Counted from the stretch's first letter, positions 14,662 through 25,100 are shown. The stretch: DNA of 38,844 bases from Lachnospiraceae bacterium (GCA_017482205.1 JAFUNK010000001.1:1-38844); one strand, 5' to 3'. A program made the numbers and translations. The notes: generated by a model from the sequence alone, not told the origin.

Positions 14662-16041
14662 CTATTTTCCGAGGAGGTTTTCCCCGATTTTTACAACATC
14701 TCCGGCACCCATAGTTATCAACATGTCGCCGTTGATACAATTTTGTAATAAAAAATTTTCAATCTCATCGAAAGTAGGGAAATAATAACACTCGCTTCCT
14801 AATTTTTTCAGCTCATCCTGTAAAGTTTTGGAACTGATACCCAGTGTATCGGTTTCCCTGGAGGCGTAAATATCGGCAAGCACTACTTTGTCCGCCAGTG
14901 ACAGTGCCTCGGCAAATTCGGGCAGGAAAGCTTTGGTTCTGGTATAGGTATGGGGCTGGAACACACACCATATGGTTTTATGGGGACATGCAGCCGCCGC
15001 TTTTAAAGTTGCAGTAATTTCTGTGGGGTGATGTGCATAATCATCTATTATAGTAACTCCACCGATGGAGCCTTTATATTCAAAACGACGGTCCGTGCCG
15101 TTGAAAGCTTTCATTGCATCGGCAGCTGTCTGACCTGCAATGCCTAAAATATCGGACAAGGCAAGGGCAGCCAGTGCATTTAAGACGTTATGCTCGCCGT
15201 GAACACTTAACGTAACAGGGAGCTTATAGTCTGCTGGAGCGTGAAGAACAAATGACGGACATCCTGCTTCGTCATAGGAAATATCGGAAGCGTAGTAGTC
15301 ACAATCGGGTGTCAGACCAAAAGTACATACTTTGCAGGAGAGCCCTGCACTCAGCTCATCAAGATTGTCAATGGCGCCGTTGATAATCAGAGAGCCGTCA
15401 GCAGGTAAAAGCTCTGCAAAACGGCGGAAAGACTGTCTGATATCCGCCAAATCCTTAAAGAAATCCAAATGGTCTTCTTCTATATTAAGAATAAGTCCGA
15501 TTTTTGGGAAAAAACTTAAGAAACTGTTGGTATATTCACAAGCTTCCGTTACAAAGTAACCGGAGTGACCAACACGGATATTACCGCCGATGGATTTTAA
15601 AATACCGCCAACGGATAAAGTGGGGTCTAAATCTGCATGCAGCAGAATTTCGGAAACCATGGAGGTGGTAGTGGTTTTACCGTGCGTACCGCTGATGGCA
15701 ATAGGGGTTTCATAATTTTTCATCATCTGCCCCAAAAGCTCTGCACGGGTCAGACTGGGAATACCCAGTTCCTGTACGGCAATGTATTCTGGATTGTCGG
15801 GATGAATTGCACTGGTAAAAACGGCACAGTCAATATCGGGAGTAATATTTGTCTTCCGCTGACCGTAAAATACGGTAATGCCTTTGTTTTCTAAAGCTTG
15901 TGTTAAAGCAGAGGGCTGCCTGTCGGAGCCGGAAACTTTAAAGCCGGCTTCGGAAAGTACTTCTGCCAGACCACTCATGCTGATACCGCCGATACCTACA
16001 AAATAGATATGAGCGGGATGCTTAAAATCAATTTGATACAT
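14662..16041 (-). CDS. murC: UDP-N-acetylmuramate--L-alanine ligase
   Basis: This cytoplasmic enzyme adds the first amino acid of the peptidoglycan stem peptide (UDP-MurNAc + L-Ala + ATP). At 459 residues it has the usual length. The N-terminal Rossmann part reads HIYFVGIGGISMSGLAEVL. The Mur-ligase P-loop ISGTHGKTTTTSM is near residue 118, LNIEEDHLDFF is the metal/ATP region, and the C-terminal ligase domain carries DDYAHHPTEI. A good promoter (TTGTTT-17-TATAAT) lies upstream and AGGAAGTGG precedes the start. It is transcribed alone toward the DnaA-box cluster and shares its upstream region divergently with glgC. Confidence 0.95.
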   Translation of the reverse strand: MYQIDFKHPAHIYFVGIGGISMSGLAEVLSEAGFKVSGSDRQPSALTQALENKGITVFYGQRKTNITPDIDCAVFTSAIHPDNPEYIAVQELGIPSLTRAELLGQMMKNYETPIAISGTHGKTTTTSMVSEILLHADLDPTLSVGGILKSIGGNIRVGHSGYFVTEACEYTNSFLSFFPKIGLILNIEEDHLDFFKDLADIRQSFRRFAELLPADGSLIINGAIDNLDELSAGLSCKVCTFGLTPDCDYYASDISYDEAGCPSFVLHAPADYKLPVTLSVHGEHNVLNALAALALSDILGIAGQTAADAMKAFNGTDRRFEYKGSIGGVTIIDDYAHHPTEITATLKAAAACPHKTIWCVFQPHTYTRTKAFLPEFAEALSLADKVVLADIYASRETDTLGISSKTLQDELKKLGSECYYFPTFDEIENFLLQNCINGDMLITMGAGDVVKIGENLLGK

Positions 16042-16099
16042 AATGCCACTTCCTGTTTCGTTTTATGATAGAATATTTTAAACAATAAGGTACTCATAT

Positions 16100-16128
16100 A
16101 TTATACGCATTTATATGGTAAAAAACAA
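16100..16128 (-). promoter_or_regulatory. Sigma-A promoter of murC
   Basis: On the minus strand: TTGTTT (16123-16128), 17-base spacer, TATAAT (16100-16105), about 60 bases before the murC start. Confidence 0.65.
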
Positions 16129-16129
16129 A

Positions 16130-16386
16130 TAATAAATGTTAAGGAACGTAAAAAAATCCAAAATACACAAAAGTAACCAATAAAAAGAAACTGCCTATTT
16201 TATACAATCGTCAAAATAAACAAAACAAAAAAGGCGCAAAATGTAAAAAATGTAAAAAATATACATAAATTTTAACAAAAAGTCTTTATTTTTTTGGAAT
16301 TATGATTTCTTTTTTTGAAAGTATGTGTTATAATACACGTAAAGCGGATTTTGCGTTATAAAGACTAGTTATAATGAGGTGATAGC
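16130..16386 (+). promoter_or_regulatory. AT-rich glgC upstream region with extended -10 promoter
   Basis: The divergent murC-glgC gap (345 bases) holds no gene. A very A/T-rich stretch with A-tracts and a twice-repeated AAATGTAAAA motif (about 16228-16260) could act as an UP element. TGT-TATAAT (TG at 16326, TATAAT at 16329-16334) is an extended -10 for glgC about 55 bases before its ATG; GAGGTGAT is the ribosome site. Confidence 0.5.
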
Positions 16387-17655
16387 ATGATTAAAAAAGA
16401 AATGATAGCCATGTTACTGGCTGGCGGCCAGGGAAGCCGTCTGGGTGTTCTCACATCCAAAGTAGCAAAGCCCGCAGTTGCATTCGGTGGTAAATACCGT
16501 ATTATTGATTTCCCCTTGAGCAACTGCATCAATTCAGGTGTGGATACCGTAGGTGTCCTGACCCAGTACCAGCCCCTGAGACTGAATACCCATATCGGTA
16601 TCGGTATTCCGTGGGATCTGGACAGAAACATTGGTGGTGTAACTGTACTGCCTCCTTACGAGAAGAGTTCCAACAGTGAGTGGTATACCGGTACAGCAAA
16701 CGCTATCTACCAGAACATTGATTATATGGACAGCTTCAATCCGGAATATGTACTGATTCTTTCCGGTGACCATATTTACAAGATGGATTATGAAGTAATG
16801 TTAGACTTCCACAAGGCTAACGGTGCAGACGTTACCATTGCGGTAATGCCCGTTCCCCTTGAAGAAGCAAGCCGTTTCGGTATCGTCATTGCAGATGAAA
16901 ACCGCAAGATTGTTGATTTTGAAGAAAAACCTGCAAATCCCAGGAGTAATCTGGCAAGTATGGGTATCTACATCTTCAACTGGAAGACCCTGAAAGAGTC
17001 CTTGATTGCAATGGCTGAACAGCCTGCACTGGACTTTGGTAAGCATGTGATTCCGTACTGCCATGAAAAGGGACAGCCTTTATATGCATACGAGTTTAAC
17101 GGCTATTGGAAAGACGTAGGAACCTTAAACTCTTACTGGGAAGCAAATATGGAACTGATTGATATTGTTCCCGAATTTAACCTGTATGAAGAGTACTGGA
17201 AGATTTACACCAAGAGTGAAATTCTTCCGCCTCAGTACATATCCAGTGACAGCGTGGTAGAGCGCAGTATTATTGGTGAAGGTACTGATATTTATGGTAA
17301 AGTATACAATTCCGTTATCGGTTGCGGCGTTACCATCGGTGCAGGCACGGTAGTGCGGGATTCCATTATTATGAACAATACCTGCATTGCGGCAAACTGT
17401 GAAGTAAATAAGGCAATCATTGCTGAAAACGTTGTAGTAGAAGAAGGCGTACAGCTTGGTATCGGAGAAGAAGCTGAAAATGATACCGCACCTCATATTT
17501 ACAATCACGGTATTGTAACCATTGGTGAAAAGAGCGTGGTGCCTAAGGGCGTAAAGGTAGGTAAGAATACCGTTATTTCCGGTGTGACTTGTGCGGATGA
17601 TTATGAAAATTCCACTCTCGCAAGTGGTAAAACTTTGATTAAGGCAGGTGAATAA
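16387..17655 (+). CDS. glgC: Glucose-1-phosphate adenylyltransferase, catalytic subunit
   Basis: This enzyme makes ADP-glucose from glucose-1-phosphate and ATP, the committed step of glycogen synthesis. The 422-residue protein has the intact nucleotidyltransferase start [14 protein letters not shown] with [18 protein letters not shown], the metal-site segment [11 protein letters not shown], the FEEKP substrate loop, and a C-terminal left-handed beta-helix (about 285-400) with hexapeptide-like repeats. GAGGTGAT precedes the ATG. The stop is 2 bases before the GTG start of glgD, so the two are translationally coupled. In Firmicutes GlgC is the active chain and forms a heterotetramer with GlgD. 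Confidence 0.96.
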   Translation: MIKKEMIAMLLAGGQGSRLGVLTSKVAKPAVAFGGKYRIIDFPLSNCINSGVDTVGVLTQYQPLRLNTHIGIGIPWDLDRNIGGVTVLPPYEKSSNSEWYTGTANAIYQNIDYMDSFNPEYVLILSGDHIYKMDYEVMLDFHKANGADVTIAVMPVPLEEASRFGIVIADENRKIVDFEEKPANPRSNLASMGIYIFNWKTLKESLIAMAEQPALDFGKHVIPYCHEKGQPLYAYEFNGYWKDVGTLNSYWEANMELIDIVPEFNLYEEYWKIYTKSEILPPQYISSDSVVERSIIGEGTDIYGKVYNSVIGCGVTIGAGTVVRDSIIMNNTCIAANCEVNKAIIAENVVVEEGVQLGIGEEAENDTAPHIYNHGIVTIGEKSVVPKGVKVGKNTVISGVTCADDYENSTLASGKTLIKAGE

Positions 17656-17657
17656 CA

Positions 17658-18776
17658 GTGAGAGCAATCGGAATTATTTTAGCAGGTGGTAACAACCACC
17701 GTATGAAAGAATTAACCCAGAAACGTGCCGTTAGTGCAATGCCCGTAGCAGGCAGCTACCGCAGTATTGACTTTGCACTCAGCAGCATGTCCAACTCCAG
17801 AATTCAGAAGGTAGCGGTACTGACCCAGTACAACTCCCGCAGCTTAAACGAGCATTTAAGTTCGTCCAAATGGTGGGATTTCGGACGTAAGCAGGGCGGT
17901 TTATATGTCCTGACACCGGCAGTTACCGCTGACAACAGCAACTGGTACAGAGGTACGGCGGATGCTATTTATCAGAATTTACATTTTTTAAAGAACAGCC
18001 ATGAGCCTTATGTAGTGATTGCTTCCGGCGATTGCGTATACAAGATGGACTTCAACAAGCTGTTAGAGTACCATATCGACAAGAAAGCAGACATTACCGT
18101 AGTTTGCAAGGATATGGAGCCCGGTGTCAATGTAGAACGTTTCGGTACTATCAAGATGAATGAAGAGTACCGTATCGAAGAATTTGAAGAAAAACCCATT
18201 GTGGCAAAGACCAACACCATCTCCTGCGGTATTTACGTTATCAGAAGACGTGCCCTGATTGAAATGTTAGAGCGTTGTGCAGAAGAAGACAGATACGATT
18301 TCGTAAGAGATATTCTGATTCGTTACAAGGATATGAAGAAAATTTACGGTTACAAGATTCGTGATTACTGGAGAAATATCGCATCTGTAGATGATTATTT
18401 CAGTACAAATATGGATTTCTTAAATCCCGAGGTGCGTAACTACTTCTTCAAACAGTATCCTGATGTTTACTCTAAGGTAGACGATTTGCCTCCTGCAAAA
18501 TACAATGTAGGTGCACAGATTAAGAACAGTCTGATCTCCAGCGGATGTATTGTTAACGGTGTAGTAGAAGACTCCGTAGTATTCAAAAAGAGCTACATTG
18601 GCAATAACTGTTACATCAAGAACTGTATCATCTTAAATGATGTGTATATCGGGGACAATACACATCTGGAGAATTGTATTGTAGAGAGTCGCGATACCAT
18701 TCGTGCCAACTCTTATCATGTTGGGGAAGACGGAATTAAAATATTAATAGAGCGTGACGAAAGATACGTTATCTGA
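17658..18776 (+). CDS. glgD: GlgD, regulatory subunit of ADP-glucose pyrophosphorylase
   Basis: A 372-residue GlgC paralogue with a degenerate active site. The glycine-rich loop reads LAGGNNHRMKELTQKRA instead of GGQGSRL, and the KPA lysine is replaced in AVSAMPVAGSYRSIDF. It keeps the sugar-nucleotide fold, the FEEKP segment and the C-terminal beta-helix. In Firmicutes GlgD has little activity alone but raises GlgC activity in the complex. It starts with GTG 2 bases after glgC, with only a short AGGTG upstream, fitting translational coupling for balanced subunit synthesis. spoVG follows 27 bases later. Confidence 0.95.
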   Translation: MRAIGIILAGGNNHRMKELTQKRAVSAMPVAGSYRSIDFALSSMSNSRIQKVAVLTQYNSRSLNEHLSSSKWWDFGRKQGGLYVLTPAVTADNSNWYRGTADAIYQNLHFLKNSHEPYVVIASGDCVYKMDFNKLLEYHIDKKADITVVCKDMEPGVNVERFGTIKMNEEYRIEEFEEKPIVAKTNTISCGIYVIRRRALIEMLERCAEEDRYDFVRDILIRYKDMKKIYGYKIRDYWRNIASVDDYFSTNMDFLNPEVRNYFFKQYPDVYSKVDDLPPAKYNVGAQIKNSLISSGCIVNGVVEDSVVFKKSYIGNNCYIKNCIILNDVYIGDNTHLENCIVESRDTIRANSYHVGEDGIKILIERDERYVI

Positions 18777-18803
18777 TAGTATGACTAGAAGGGGGTTACA
18801 CAA

Positions 18804-19082
18804 ATGCAGATTACTGACGTTCGTGTCCGGAGGATTACGAAAGAGGGAAAAATGAAGGCAGTGGTATCTATTACCATTGATGATGAGTTTGTAGTACATG
18901 ACATCAAAGTAATAGAAGGAGAAAAGGGATTGTTTATAGCGATGCCCAGTAAGAAAGCAACAGACGGCGAATACCGTGATATTGCACATCCCATCAATTC
19001 CTCCACCAGAGAAAATATCCAGCAGATTATTCTGGATGCTTATGAAAAGGCACTGTCCGAACCGGAATTACTGGAAGACTAA
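18804..19082 (+). CDS. spoVG: SpoVG-family septation/RNA-binding regulator
   Basis: A 92-residue protein of normal family length: [20 protein letters not shown] and the signature [23 protein letters not shown]. SpoVG proteins bind RNA and DNA and affect septation, sporulation and virulence or stress regulation in Firmicutes. The start has AGAAGGGGG upstream. It follows glgD by 27 bases and may be read through from glgCD; no clear separate promoter is seen. A GC-rich terminator follows the stop. Confidence 0.96.
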   Translation: MQITDVRVRRITKEGKMKAVVSITIDDEFVVHDIKVIEGEKGLFIAMPSKKATDGEYRDIAHPINSSTRENIQQIILDAYEKALSEPELLED

Positions 19083-19099
19083 AATTATCATAATGAATC

Positions 19100-19132
19100 A
19101 AAGAGGCGACGCCGTTTGGTGCCGCCTCTTTT
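19100..19132. terminator. Bidirectional terminator between spoVG and the SDR gene
   Basis: AAAGAGGCG (19100-19108) pairs with CGCCTCTTT (19123-19131), with an inner GCC/GGT stem and a short loop. A and T runs on the two sides allow termination of spoVG (+) and of the converging SDR gene (-). Confidence 0.8.
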
Positions 19133-19147
19133 GATTACGTTTACTTC

Positions 19148-19993
19148 TTATACGCCGGAATATGCTGAGAAACCGGCATCGATGGGCAGTACAACACCGG
19201 TGATGGCACCGGCACTTCTATCATCACAAAGGAACATGGTTGCACCTAAAAGTTCATCTGGATCTACAAAACGGTGTGTAGGTGTGCCGTCTAAAATCTT
19301 GCCTGCACGGGCAGTAGGTGTGCCGTCTTCATGAAAGAGCAATGCTTTGTTCTGAGCGGAAACCAGAAAACCGGGAGCGATAGCGTTACAACGGATTCCG
19401 GTGCCTGCAAAGTGGGTAGCAAGCCACTGGGTAAAGTTTGAAATGCCGGCTTTTGCTGCGGAATAAGCAGGGATTTTTGTAAGGGGGGTGTATGCATTCA
19501 TAGAAGAAATGTTCAGAATGCTGCCCCTGCCTTTTTCTACCATATCTTTTGCAAATACCTGTGTAGGAAGAAGGGTGCCCTGAAAGTTCAGCTTGAATAC
19601 AAAATCCACACCATCTGCACTCAAATCGAAAAATGATTTTCCGCCTTCTTTGGCTTCATGGTGATATTCGTTGTCCGTAGTGGCACGGGGATTATTTCCG
19701 CCTGCACCGTTTACTAAAATATCGCAGGGTCCTAAATCTGCCAGCACTTTTTGATGCACTTCTTCAAGAGAGGCGGGTTCAAGTACATTTGCTTTATAGC
19801 CTTCACAGATAAAGCCCTCTGCTTTCAGCTCATCGCTGAGTGCTTTGACTGCGTCTTCGTTTAAGTCAAGAGCTGCTACCTTGGCACCGGATTGTGCAAA
19901 GGCTCTGGCCATGGTGCTGCAGATAACACCGCCAGCACCGGTTACAACAACAACTTTGCCTGTAAAATCAATTTGAATGGGAAGAGTTTTCAT
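19148..19993 (-). CDS. SDR-family D-mannonate (fructuronate) oxidoreductase
   Basis: A 281-residue short-chain dehydrogenase with coenzyme motif VVVTGAGGVICSTMA, the NGAGG strand-4 motif and the catalytic Ser (NISSMNAY) and Y-S-A-A-K. The TG-x-GGV-[IL]-C variant of the glycine motif is typical of SDRs found beside mannonate dehydratase genes. Position 12 bases after uxuA implies it reduces D-fructuronate to D-mannonate, replacing the unrelated long-chain UxuB enzyme. That is context inference, and other polyol or ketoacid substrates are possible. AGGAGGT lies 8 bases before the ATG. Confidence 0.85.
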   Translation of the reverse strand: MKTLPIQIDFTGKVVVVTGAGGVICSTMARAFAQSGAKVAALDLNEDAVKALSDELKAEGFICEGYKANVLEPASLEEVHQKVLADLGPCDILVNGAGGNNPRATTDNEYHHEAKEGGKSFFDLSADGVDFVFKLNFQGTLLPTQVFAKDMVEKGRGSILNISSMNAYTPLTKIPAYSAAKAGISNFTQWLATHFAGTGIRCNAIAPGFLVSAQNKALLFHEDGTPTARAGKILDGTPTHRFVDPDELLGATMFLCDDRSAGAITGVVLPIDAGFSAYSGV

Positions 19994-20005
19994 TTATGTT
20001 ACCTC

Positions 20006-21100
20006 CTAATTAGTGCTTTGTGCAAGTTTATCCAGCATATCCCATACGCCCAGCATATACATAATACCAAGGGCCCTGTCATAGAGGCCGTAACCGGGGC
20101 GGACGTTACCGGGACCTTCATCCCATAAATGTCTGCCGTGGTCGGGTCTGATATATCCTTCGTAACCGCAATCGTGATATGCTTTCAGGATTTCAAGAAT
20201 ACCGGTGTCTCCGTCACAGTCGCGGTGGCTTGCTTCGGAAAAATCACCGTTTTCAAAGTGTTTTACGTTTCTGATATGTGCGAAAGCAATTCTGTCGCAA
20301 TGTTTTCTTACAATGTCTGCCACGTTGTTGGCGGGATTGGCATTTAAGGAACCGGAACACAAAGTCAGACAGTTGCAGGGATGGTCTACCATTTTAAGGA
20401 AACGGTCAATGCTTTCTTCGTTAATAAGAAGTCTGGGGAGACCGAAGATATCCCATGGCGGATCGTCCATGTGAATGGCCATTTTGATGTTACATTCTTC
20501 GCAGGTAGGCATAATTGCCTCAAGGAAGTATTTCAGGTTGGCCCAAAGTGCGTCGTGGTCAATGCCTTTGTAATCTTCAAAAAGCTCTGAGAGCTTTGCC
20601 ATACGCTCAGGCTCCCAGCCGGGGAATGTCATATTATACTTTTCTGTGAATTCCAGAATGTACGCCGCCATGGCATTGTAATCGTCCTGAATCATATTTT
20701 TTTCATAGAAAAGAGCAGTGGAACCGTCTCCTACAGGGTGGAAAAGGTCGGATCTTGTCCAGTCGAAAATCGGCATAAAGTTGTAACAGATCACTTTTAC
20801 ACCAAATTCGGAGAGATTGCGGATACACTGTTTGTAATTTTCAATGTACATATCTCTGGTAGGTTTACCGATTTTGATATCATCATGCACATTAACGGAT
20901 TCCACAACATCCATATTGAAACCGTATTTATCAAGTTGTGCCTTTACTTCGGCAATTTCTTCTTTTTCCCAGATTTCGCCGGGCATTTTGTGGTGAAGGG
21001 CCCAGACAATACTGGTTACGCCGGGGATTTGTTTGATGTCACTCAGACTGATTTTGTCATTGCCTTCGCCGTACCAGCGAAAGCCCATTTGCATAGGCAT
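20006..21100 (-). CDS. uxuA: D-mannonate dehydratase
   Basis: UxuA dehydrates D-mannonate to 2-keto-3-deoxygluconate (KDG) in glucuronate catabolism. The 364-residue TIM-barrel protein shows family stretches such as MQMGFRWYGEGNDKISLSDI, ALHHKMPGEIWEKEEI, AIHMDDPPWDIFGLPR, the metal-site region CSGSLNANP and HIRNVKHFENGDFSEASHR, with RPDHGRHLW at the end. The start is set at 21100 (MPMQMG) with GGAGG about 8 bases upstream; an ATG a few bases earlier is out of frame. It leads a two-gene operon with the SDR reductase. The next enzyme, a KDG-kinase-like protein, is encoded at 28 kb. Confidence 0.96.
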   Translation of the reverse strand: MPMQMGFRWYGEGNDKISLSDIKQIPGVTSIVWALHHKMPGEIWEKEEIAEVKAQLDKYGFNMDVVESVNVHDDIKIGKPTRDMYIENYKQCIRNLSEFGVKVICYNFMPIFDWTRSDLFHPVGDGSTALFYEKNMIQDDYNAMAAYILEFTEKYNMTFPGWEPERMAKLSELFEDYKGIDHDALWANLKYFLEAIMPTCEECNIKMAIHMDDPPWDIFGLPRLLINEESIDRFLKMVDHPCNCLTLCSGSLNANPANNVADIVRKHCDRIAFAHIRNVKHFENGDFSEASHRDCDGDTGILEILKAYHDCGYEGYIRPDHGRHLWDEGPGNVRPGYGLYDRALGIMYMLGVWDMLDKLAQSTN

Positions 21101-21358
21101 ACATTTTCCTCCTATAAATTAAAATGCCATTGTTCTCAAGGTAACAGTGGTAGTCATAATAGGCATGTCTTTTCCTGATATTTAGAATCTACTTATGATA
21201 TAATATTGTTATAATATGATACAAAAAGAAAAGCCATTGCTAATATTGGCACGATAGATTGCAAATTCACGCATATTATGTGCGAGCGTGGATAAAGATT
21301 TCCCCTTTCCTCCTTGCAACTCCCCGTTCCCTAATGCTATACTAAGGTACAGAAAAAT
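21101..21358. promoter_or_regulatory. Divergent uxuA-pth control region
   Basis: No convincing gene. Near 21190-21225 an AT-rich block with repeated TATAATAT-type sequence can give a uxuA promoter on the minus strand (TTGTAT, 16 bases, TATATC). For pth-mfd, TTGCAA (21314-21319), 18 bases and TATACT (21338-21343), with TG one base before, is a good extended promoter. A short CACGC/GCGTG hairpin lies near 21272-21294. A 98-residue minus-strand open frame here has no family resemblance and is not annotated. Confidence 0.45.
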
Positions 21359-21509
21359 TTGATTGCATAGGTGTGTTGCATATATTTTACTATCCATTAA
21401 GGACCGTTGACAAACGTCAGCACTTAGCGAGGTATTGTCGAGCTTAGTGCTGCTACGTTTGCCATCGAGCGAGAGCGAGTCCGTATGGAAGTAAAATATA
21501 TGCAATCAA
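21359..21509. repeat. Long hairpin in the pth leader (copy 2 of the interspersed repeat)
   Basis: TTGCATATATTTTACT (21376-21391) is perfectly complementary to 21490-21505 (16 bp), and an outer TTGATTGCATA segment can also pair with the right arm. An inner hairpin pairs ACAAACGT/ACGTTTG and AGCACTTAGC/GCTTAGTGCT (imperfect). The core shares AACGTCAGCACTT (21413-21425) and CGAGCGAGAGCG (21466-21477) with the hairpin at 10.2 kb in reverse orientation. The arms differ between copies but stay self-complementary. It ends about 4 bases before the pth ribosome site. Confidence 0.75.
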
Positions 21510-21527
21510 GGTAGAAAGGAAATTTTT

Positions 21528-22100
21528 ATGTACCTTATTATAGGTTTAGGAAACCCCGGCAGGGACTATAAAAATACCAGACATAATATTGGTTTCGACG
21601 TCATAGAAACATTAGCAGAGGAAGAAAGAATCGGCGTGTTGGAAAAAAAGCACAAGGCAGTCATCGGTAAAGGTGTGATTGCCGGACAAAAAGTGCTTTT
21701 GGCAATGCCCCAGACCTATATGAATTTAAGCGGAGAAAGTGTCAGGGAACTGGTGGACTATTACAAGGTGGATGAAACCTGCGAAGTAATTGTGATCTCC
21801 GATGATATCAGTCTGGCACCGGGACAAATCCGCATTCGCAAAAAAGGCAGTGCCGGCGGACACAATGGTCTTAAGAATATCATCGCTCATTTGGGGCATG
21901 ATGAATTCTGCCGCATCAAAATGGGTGTGGGAGAAAAGCCCAAAGGATATGATTTGGCGGATTATGTACTGGGACACTTTACCCAGGACGAAAGAAAGAT
22001 TATGGATGAAGCTGCAAAAGAAGCCTGCGAGGCGATTCGCATGATTCTTTCGGACGATATTGACAAGGCGATGAACCGCTTTAATGCAAAGAAGGGGTAG
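21528..22100 (+). CDS. pth: Peptidyl-tRNA hydrolase
   Basis: This enzyme cleaves peptidyl-tRNA released from stalled ribosomes and recycles tRNA. The 190-residue protein carries the start MYLIIGLGNPGRDYKNTRHN with catalytic His20 in the T-R-H-N motif, the PQTYMNLSG segment, VISDDISLAPGQIRIRKKGS, GGHNGLKNI and the C-terminal YVLGHF motif. AGAAAGGA lies 7 bases before the ATG. mfd begins 5 bases after the stop, so the two form an operon. The leader contains a long hairpin repeat. Confidence 0.97.
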   Translation: MYLIIGLGNPGRDYKNTRHNIGFDVIETLAEEERIGVLEKKHKAVIGKGVIAGQKVLLAMPQTYMNLSGESVRELVDYYKVDETCEVIVISDDISLAPGQIRIRKKGSAGGHNGLKNIIAHLGHDEFCRIKMGVGEKPKGYDLADYVLGHFTQDERKIMDEAAKEACEAIRMILSDDIDKAMNRFNAKKG

Positions 22101-22105
22101 GAGAA

Positions 22106-25100
22106 ATGCAGGCATTATTGGCACCACTGCGTGAACTGGCGGAGTTTGAAGAAATCCAAAAATTGATTCGGAAAAAAGGCGGGGATAAAGAAGCCCCGGC
22201 AGCCGCCCTGACCGGTTGTGTGGAATCCCAGAAACTGCATATGATTTACGGACTCAGCGATGGTTTTAAATATAAAATCATCGTTACTTATAGTGACTTA
22301 AGAGCCCGTGAAATATTTGAAGAGTATAAATTTTATGACAGGAATGTCATGTTATATCCTGCCAAGGATTTGATTTTCTTTCAGGCGGATATCCATGGCA
22401 ATAAGCTGACCACGGAACGCATAAAAGTATTGCGGCGCATGGCAGAAGGCAGACCATTCACTTTGGTTACCACCTTTGCAGCTCTGATGACACCTCAGGC
22501 ACCTTGGAATATCGATATAGATACGGTATTTATCGACAAGCGGACCGGTATTGAAGAAGGGGAAATTGCCCAAAGACTGGTAGCTATGGGCTATGAAAAA
22601 AACTATCAGGTAGAGGCACCCGGACAGTTTTCTGTCCGTGGAGGTATTATAGATATTTTTGATGTTACCGAGGAAAATCCTTATCGTATCGAACTTTGGG
22701 GCGATGAAGTGGAATCCATCCGTAGCTTTGATATTTTAAGTCAGCGTTCCATTGAACAGCTTTCCTCTATCCGCATCTATCCTGCTTCCGAATTTGTATT
22801 GACAAAAGAACGCATCCAAAGTGGTTTTTCTGCCATGGAAAAAGATGCAGCCAAGCAGGAAAAGCTATTTAGAGATGCTTTTCAGACCGAAGAGGCACAT
22901 CGTATTGCTACCCAGATAAAAGAAGTCAAAGAACAGGTTTTAGAATTTAAAAATTATGCAGGACTGGAAGGCTATATCCGCTATTTTTATAAAAAGGAAG
23001 AATTAAAGAGCCTGTTAGGACTTTTACCCGATGGGCACTGTCTGTTTTTGGATGAGCCTGCCCGTATCAGGGAACATGCACAGGCCATTGAAACAGAGTT
23101 TAGGGAAAGCATGAGTCACCGTGCAGAAAAGGGTTATATTCTGCCGGGGCAGATGCAGGTGCTTTATGGAATGGAAGAGGTTTCTGCCATGATGCAGAAG
23201 ACATCTTATGTAACTCTTTCTGCGATTGAGTTAAAGAATCCCCTGATAAAAGCAAAACGACACTTTGACATACAGGTGAGAAGCATTTCTTCTTATAATA
23301 ATAGTTTTGAGTCGTTGGTAAAAGACTTAAAGCGTTACAAAAAGAATGATTACAGGGTACTTTTGTTATCCGGTTCCAGAACCAGAGCCGCCAGACTGGC
23401 AGAGGATTTGCGTGAGCAGGAACTTTCAGCGGTCTTTACCCAGAATCCGGAAAGGGAAGTGCAGCATGGAGAAATCTTAACCTGCTACGGACATGTGGGT
23501 AAGGGCTTTGAATATCCACTACTTAAATTTGTAGTAATCTCTGAAAGTGATATTTTCGGGGCGGGTCAGAAGAAGAAAAAGAGAAAACCCAAATACGAGG
23601 GCACGAAGATAAAAGATTTCGCGGAATTAAAAGTAGGGGATTATGTGGTACACGAAAGCCACGGCCTCGGTATTTATCGCGGGATTGAAAAAGTAGAAGT
23701 AGAAAAGGTAGTCAAGGACTACATGAAAATAGAGTACCGGGACGGCGGAAATTTATACATTCTTGCCACCGGTTTAGATGTGATCCAAAAATATGCTTCT
23801 GCCGATGCCAAAACTCCCAAATTAAACAAGCTTGGAAGTCAGGAATGGAACAAGACCAAAGCAAAGGTACGTACGGCGGTAGACGCAGTAGCCAAAGATT
23901 TGGTGGAGCTTTATGCCTTGCGCCAGCAGTCAGAAGGCTTCCAATACGGTCCCGATACGGTTTGGCAGAAAGAGTTTGAAGAAATGTTTCCCTTTGAGGA
24001 AACCGAAGACCAGTTACAGGCCATTGCAGATACCAAAGCCGATATGGAAAGCCGCAAAATTATGGACCGTTTAGTCTGTGGTGACGTCGGTTACGGTAAA
24101 ACCGAGATTGCCATCCGGGCAGCCTTTAAGGCGGTACAGGAGGGAAAGCAGGTAGTGTATCTGGTGCCCACTACTATTCTTGCGCAGCAACATTACAATA
24201 CCTTTGCCCAGCGCATGAAGGATTTTCCGGTGAGGGTGGATTTGTTGTCCCGTTTTAGAAGTGCGGGGGAGCAGAAAAAGACCATTACCGATTTGAAAAA
24301 AGGTATGGTGGATATTGTAATCGGTACCCACAGAGTGCTTTCTAAAGATGTGGAATACAAGGATTTGGGGCTTTTGATTATCGATGAAGAGCAGCGTTTT
24401 GGCGTAGCCCATAAAGAGAAGATTAAACAGTTAAAAGAAAATATCGATGTGTTGACTCTGACGGCAACCCCCATTCCCAGAACCCTTCATATGAGTTTAA
24501 TTGGTATCCGGGATATGAGTGTGTTGGAGGAAGCGCCTAACGACAGACTGCCTATCCAGACTTATGTAATGGAGTACAACGAGGAGATGGTCAGGGAGGC
24601 TATCGTTAGAGAACTTGCCAGAGACGGTCAGGTCTACTATGTGTACAACAGAGTCAACAATATTGCGGATGTGGCTGCGGCAATCCAAAAGCTGGTGCCG
24701 GAGGCTGAGGTGGCGTTTGCCCACGGGCAGATGAAGGAGCAGGAACTGGAGCGCATTATGTATGATTTCATCAACGGCGAAATTGATGTGCTGGTGTCCA
24801 CTACTATTATTGAAACCGGACTGGATATTTCCAATGTAAACACTATTATTATCCATGACTCTGACAATATGGGACTTTCCCAGCTCTATCAGCTCCGTGG
24901 CCGAGTGGGACGTTCCAACCGAACCGCTTATGCGTTCCTCATGTATAAAAGGGACAAAATGCTTAAGGAAGTGGCTGAAAAGCGACTGGCGGCCATCAAG
25001 GAATTCACGGATTTAGGCAGTGGTTTTAAGATTGCCATGCGTGACTTGGAAATCCGTGGTGCCGGAAATTTGTTAGGCAAAATGCAGCACGGTCACATGG

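Noticed and set aside
14286-14785. Open frames across the murC-dnaD gap on both strands
   Set aside because: They run through DnaA boxes, a hairpin and parts of murC and dnaD; composition and lack of ribosome sites mark them as chance.
21209-21505. 98-codon minus-strand open frame upstream of pth
   Set aside because: Low-complexity translation with no family features; it overlaps the hairpin repeat and the predicted pth promoter, with no ribosome site.
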